In this document: positions 62,004 to 64,000 of the stretch, one piece after another | How positions within the stretch are numbered: position 1 is the first letter of the stretch | How the letters are laid out: the number at the start of each line of letters is the position of its first letter | Source of the DNA: Pseudomonas ekonensis | GTDB taxonomy: Bacteria; Pseudomonadota; Gammaproteobacteria; Pseudomonadales; Pseudomonadaceae | Direction: 5' to 3' | NCBI RefSeq assembly: GCF_019145435.1 | Contig: NZ_JAHSTS010000001.1 | Span: 2,184,001 to 2,248,000, forward strand | DNA: 64,000 bases | Notes under the pieces: generated by a model | What the model was told of the DNA's origin: nothing | The model's database searches: none | Seen by the model: the letters and a program-made list of their open reading frames with translations, nothing else | Made by a program: the position numbers and the translations under genes

Positions 62004-62624
62004 TCAGAGCCAATGCCAGAACCGGCTCCAGAACCCGCGATTCAAATCATCCTTGCACGCCGCGTATTGCTGGCCGTACATGTCCGAGCGGTTCTGCACC
62101 TTGCGCGCCACCGGCGGCAGCCAAGCCTTGCCGGCATAAGTCTTCTGGCGAAAACCGCCCCAGCCTTCGTGGTAATTGAGGTACTGGTTGTAGGCGTCGT
62201 ACTTGTACACGCCGTTGACCGAGGTGGTCTTGTCCATGTACCAGCCGACGAAGTCGATGGCATCGTCGAAGTCTTCACGGTCGGCGCCATGGCGGCCGGT
62301 GCTTTTCTGGTAATCGGCCCAGACTTCATCCTTGGCCTGCGCATAACCCGACGCCGTCGTGACGCGGCCCCACGGGATCACCCACAACAGGTATTTGCGC
62401 GGGGTCTTGGCATCGTAGCGGTAGCCGGACTCCTGATACATGATCGCGAACGGCACCTGGATCGGCACGCCCCAACGTTTCTGCGTGACTTGGGCGGCGT
62501 CGTACCAATCGCTTTTCTCGCGGAAAATCTCGCAGAGGTTTTCCGGCGAGCGCGGCGGCGATGTTCCGCAACCGGTCAGCAGTGCCGCCAATACCAAAAG
62601 TCCAGCCGTGCGCCCCGAATTCAA
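62004..62624 (-). CDS. Lytic transglycosylase-like SLT lipoprotein
   Basis: The 206-aa protein has a lipobox (LLTGC, Cys19) and an SLT-type fold: the catalytic Glu lies in IMYQESGYRYDAKTP, with WVIPWGRVTTASGYAQAKDE and DAIDFVGWYMDKT following. Family members cut the glycan strands of peptidoglycan in the periplasm. It faces the porin gene and is probably monocistronic. Confidence 0.85.
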   Translation of the reverse strand: MNSGRTAGLLVLAALLTGCGTSPPRSPENLCEIFREKSDWYDAAQVTQKRWGVPIQVPFAIMYQESGYRYDAKTPRKYLLWVIPWGRVTTASGYAQAKDEVWADYQKSTGRHGADREDFDDAIDFVGWYMDKTTSVNGVYKYDAYNQYLNYHEGWGGFRQKTYAGKAWLPPVARKVQNRSDMYGQQYAACKDDLNRGFWSRFWHWL

Positions 62625-62668
62625 AAGCCGTCATCCCGTCTTGAAAAAAAGGGCGCCAGTCTACGCGG

Positions 62669-63607
62669 TCAGGCCAACTGATGGCGATAAGGCAAATCTG
62701 GACCGGTCTTGCTGCACGTCAGGGCGGCCGCCTGTGCGGCAAACCTGAGCATGGCGTCGATCTGGTCGCGTTGCAGATGCCGTACGCCGTCCACCGAATC
62801 CAGTTCATGTTCGGTCAGCCAGGCGATCAACGCGGCCTGGAAGGTATCGCCTGCGCCGACGGTATCGGCGATCTGCACCGAACTGGCCGGCACCGACCAT
62901 GAACCGTGGGCCCGGCTGAACACCGTCGCGCCTTCACCGCCTCGGGTGAGGAACACCGCTTGGCAACGGTGCGTGAGCCAGCCTTCGATCACCTGCTGCG
63001 GATCCTGCTCCGGATAGAGCAGGCGCAGATCCTCGTCGCTGACCTTGATCAGGTCGGCGTACCGCACCAGCGTCGCGATCCGCTCGCGCCACAGGTCGAT
63101 GTTCGGCTCGGGATTGAGGCGCACGTTGGGGTCGAGGGTGATCAGGCGTTGGCCGCTTTCGCGCTGCACCAGGGCGAGCAGGGTGTCGGCCACCGGCTGC
63201 ACCACCAGCGAGAACGAGCCCACGTGCAGGCCACGCACTTGCGGGCCGAGCGTCGGCAGGTGCGCCAGACTCAGCTGCCGATCCGCGCAGCCTTCGCCAC
63301 GGAAGCTGTAATGCGGCGAACCATTGGCGCCCACCGCGACCATGGCCAGCGTGGTCGGTGCGGCGAAATCCACCAGATAATCCGGGCTTACGCCTTCGTC
63401 CTGCAGCACCTGCCGCAGACGCCTGCCGAGGTAGTCGGTGGACAGCCCGGCGAACAGCGCCGAGTCCACGCCGAGGCGGCGCAAGCCCACCGCCACATTG
63501 AACGGCGAGCCACCGGCAATCGCCTTGAAATTGACTTTCGATGCCTGTCCGCCGGCATCGTCTTCGCTGAAGAAATCGAACAGCGCTTCGCCACACACCA
63601 GGTACAT
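62669..63607 (-). CDS. PfkB-family sugar kinase, probably fructokinase (MtlZ-like)
   Basis: The 312-aa PfkB kinase has the N-terminal GEALFDFF, the substrate signature AGGSPFNVAVGLRRLG at about residue 32, and the C-terminal ATP signature IADTVGAGDTFQAAL with catalytic Asp. Such kinases phosphorylate fructose or related sugars. The start at 63607 (MYLVCGEALF) has AGAGAG upstream. It lies 14 bp after a xylulokinase gene; in Pseudomonas mannitol operons mtlY (XylB-like) precedes mtlZ (fructokinase), which fits this order. Confidence 0.83.
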   Translation of the reverse strand: MYLVCGEALFDFFSEDDAGGQASKVNFKAIAGGSPFNVAVGLRRLGVDSALFAGLSTDYLGRRLRQVLQDEGVSPDYLVDFAAPTTLAMVAVGANGSPHYSFRGEGCADRQLSLAHLPTLGPQVRGLHVGSFSLVVQPVADTLLALVQRESGQRLITLDPNVRLNPEPNIDLWRERIATLVRYADLIKVSDEDLRLLYPEQDPQQVIEGWLTHRCQAVFLTRGGEGATVFSRAHGSWSVPASSVQIADTVGAGDTFQAALIAWLTEHELDSVDGVRHLQRDQIDAMLRFAAQAAALTCSKTGPDLPYRHQLA

Positions 63608-63620
63608 AGTTGTTTGCTCT

Positions 63621-64000
63621 CTATAAGGTTGCGACATGCTGTCGATAGCGTTCATAGGCCTGTTGGAACGCCGCGACGTTGGCGGCGACCGGCAGGGTCT
63701 CACTGTTCAGGTCGAGCTTCACGCAGCGCTCGCACAGGTCGGCCAGGGTGTCTTCGAGGCCGCAGGACCAGGACTTGCACCACGCTGCCTGAATCGCCGC
63801 GCCCAGGGCGGCGGCTTCGCTTTGCCCGGTGCAGATCACTGGGGTGTTCATGATGTCGGCGACGATCTGTCGCCACACCGCACTTTTCGAGCCGCCGCCG
63901 ATCAGGCAAATGCTGCGGCTTTGTAAACCATTCTGGCGCAGCAGATCCAGCCCGAAACGCAATCCGAAGGTGGTGCCTTCGACGGCGGCGCGGCACAGGT
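63621..64000 (-). CDS. xylB: Xylulokinase (MtlY/XylB-like), C-terminal part, cut by the right edge
   Basis: Only the last about 126 codons are in the window; the gene begins beyond 64000. The visible segment shows the FGGY kinase C-terminal motif: LCRAAVEGTTFGLRFGLDLL and ICLIGGGSKSAVWRQIVAD, then GQSEAAALGAAIQAAW. This is a carbohydrate kinase that acts on xylulose or a similar pentulose. It lies 14 bp upstream of the PfkB kinase gene, as in Pseudomonas mannitol operons. Confidence 0.82.
   Translation of the reverse strand, partial: LCRAAVEGTTFGLRFGLDLLRQNGLQSRSICLIGGGSKSAVWRQIVADIMNTPVICTGQSEAAALGAAIQAAWCKSWSCGLEDTLADLCERCVKLDLNSETLPVAANVAAFQQAYERYRQHVATL

Overview
The window is chromosomal DNA of a fluorescent-group Pseudomonas. 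This is inferred from the high G+C content, REP palindromes of the Pseudomonas type, a complete fapABCDEF amyloid operon, OprD-family porins, LpxO, DUF1652/DUF2790 genus-type proteins and a mannitol-type PfkB/XylB kinase pair. No tRNA, rRNA or CRISPR array was seen.

Layout. 1-4550: nhaB (cut by the left edge), a delta-60 repeat protein, a small unknown protein, and a sigma-54 enhancer-binding regulator. 4582-9851: the fap functional-amyloid operon on the minus strand, with a sigma-54-type promoter and two matching 20-bp dyads in front of fapA, so the neighbouring regulator is a natural candidate activator. 9944-20881: ordinary core genes (nadR-like/pnuC, a chemoreceptor, uppP, LysR/azoR, a hydrolase, an MFS carrier, ybiT).

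20912-42585: a catabolic island that opens with a dead integrase tail. It holds two parallel meta-cleavage pathways. Pathway A (21336-31239) has a VOC-type ring-cleavage dioxygenase, a TetR regulator, an ACMSD-like amidohydrolase and a FadL channel. Pathway B (31694-42585) is an mhpABCDFET-type operon with a LigB-type dioxygenase, an OprD porin, MhpR and a second amidohydrolase. Each pathway has its own repeated operator: ATTGAACA-N4-TGTTCAAT for A (three copies) and GTGCAC-N3-GTGCAC for B (two copies at identical promoter spacing). Both pathways end in the same hydratase/acetaldehyde dehydrogenase/aldolase module and so should yield pyruvate and acetyl-CoA.

42893-53314: lpxO, a PQQ-type sugar dehydrogenase, a GNAT-C39 protease fusion divergent from a RimK-type ATP-grasp ligase and a CorA-like protein, a threonine dehydratase without its regulatory domain preceded by what looks like a complete Ile/Leu leader-peptide attenuator, ecotin, and small proteins. 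53406-60276: a type VI secretion island (VgrG, DUF4123 adaptor, two related lipoproteins as candidate immunity proteins, class-3 lipase effector). 60643-64000: an OprD porin, a lytic transglycosylase lipoprotein, and sugar kinases (the last cut by the right edge).

The strongest items to follow up are the ilvA attenuator, the fap promoter/regulator pairing, the two operator families of the aromatic island, the GNAT-C39/RimK/CorA trio, and the lipase effector with paired lipoproteins.
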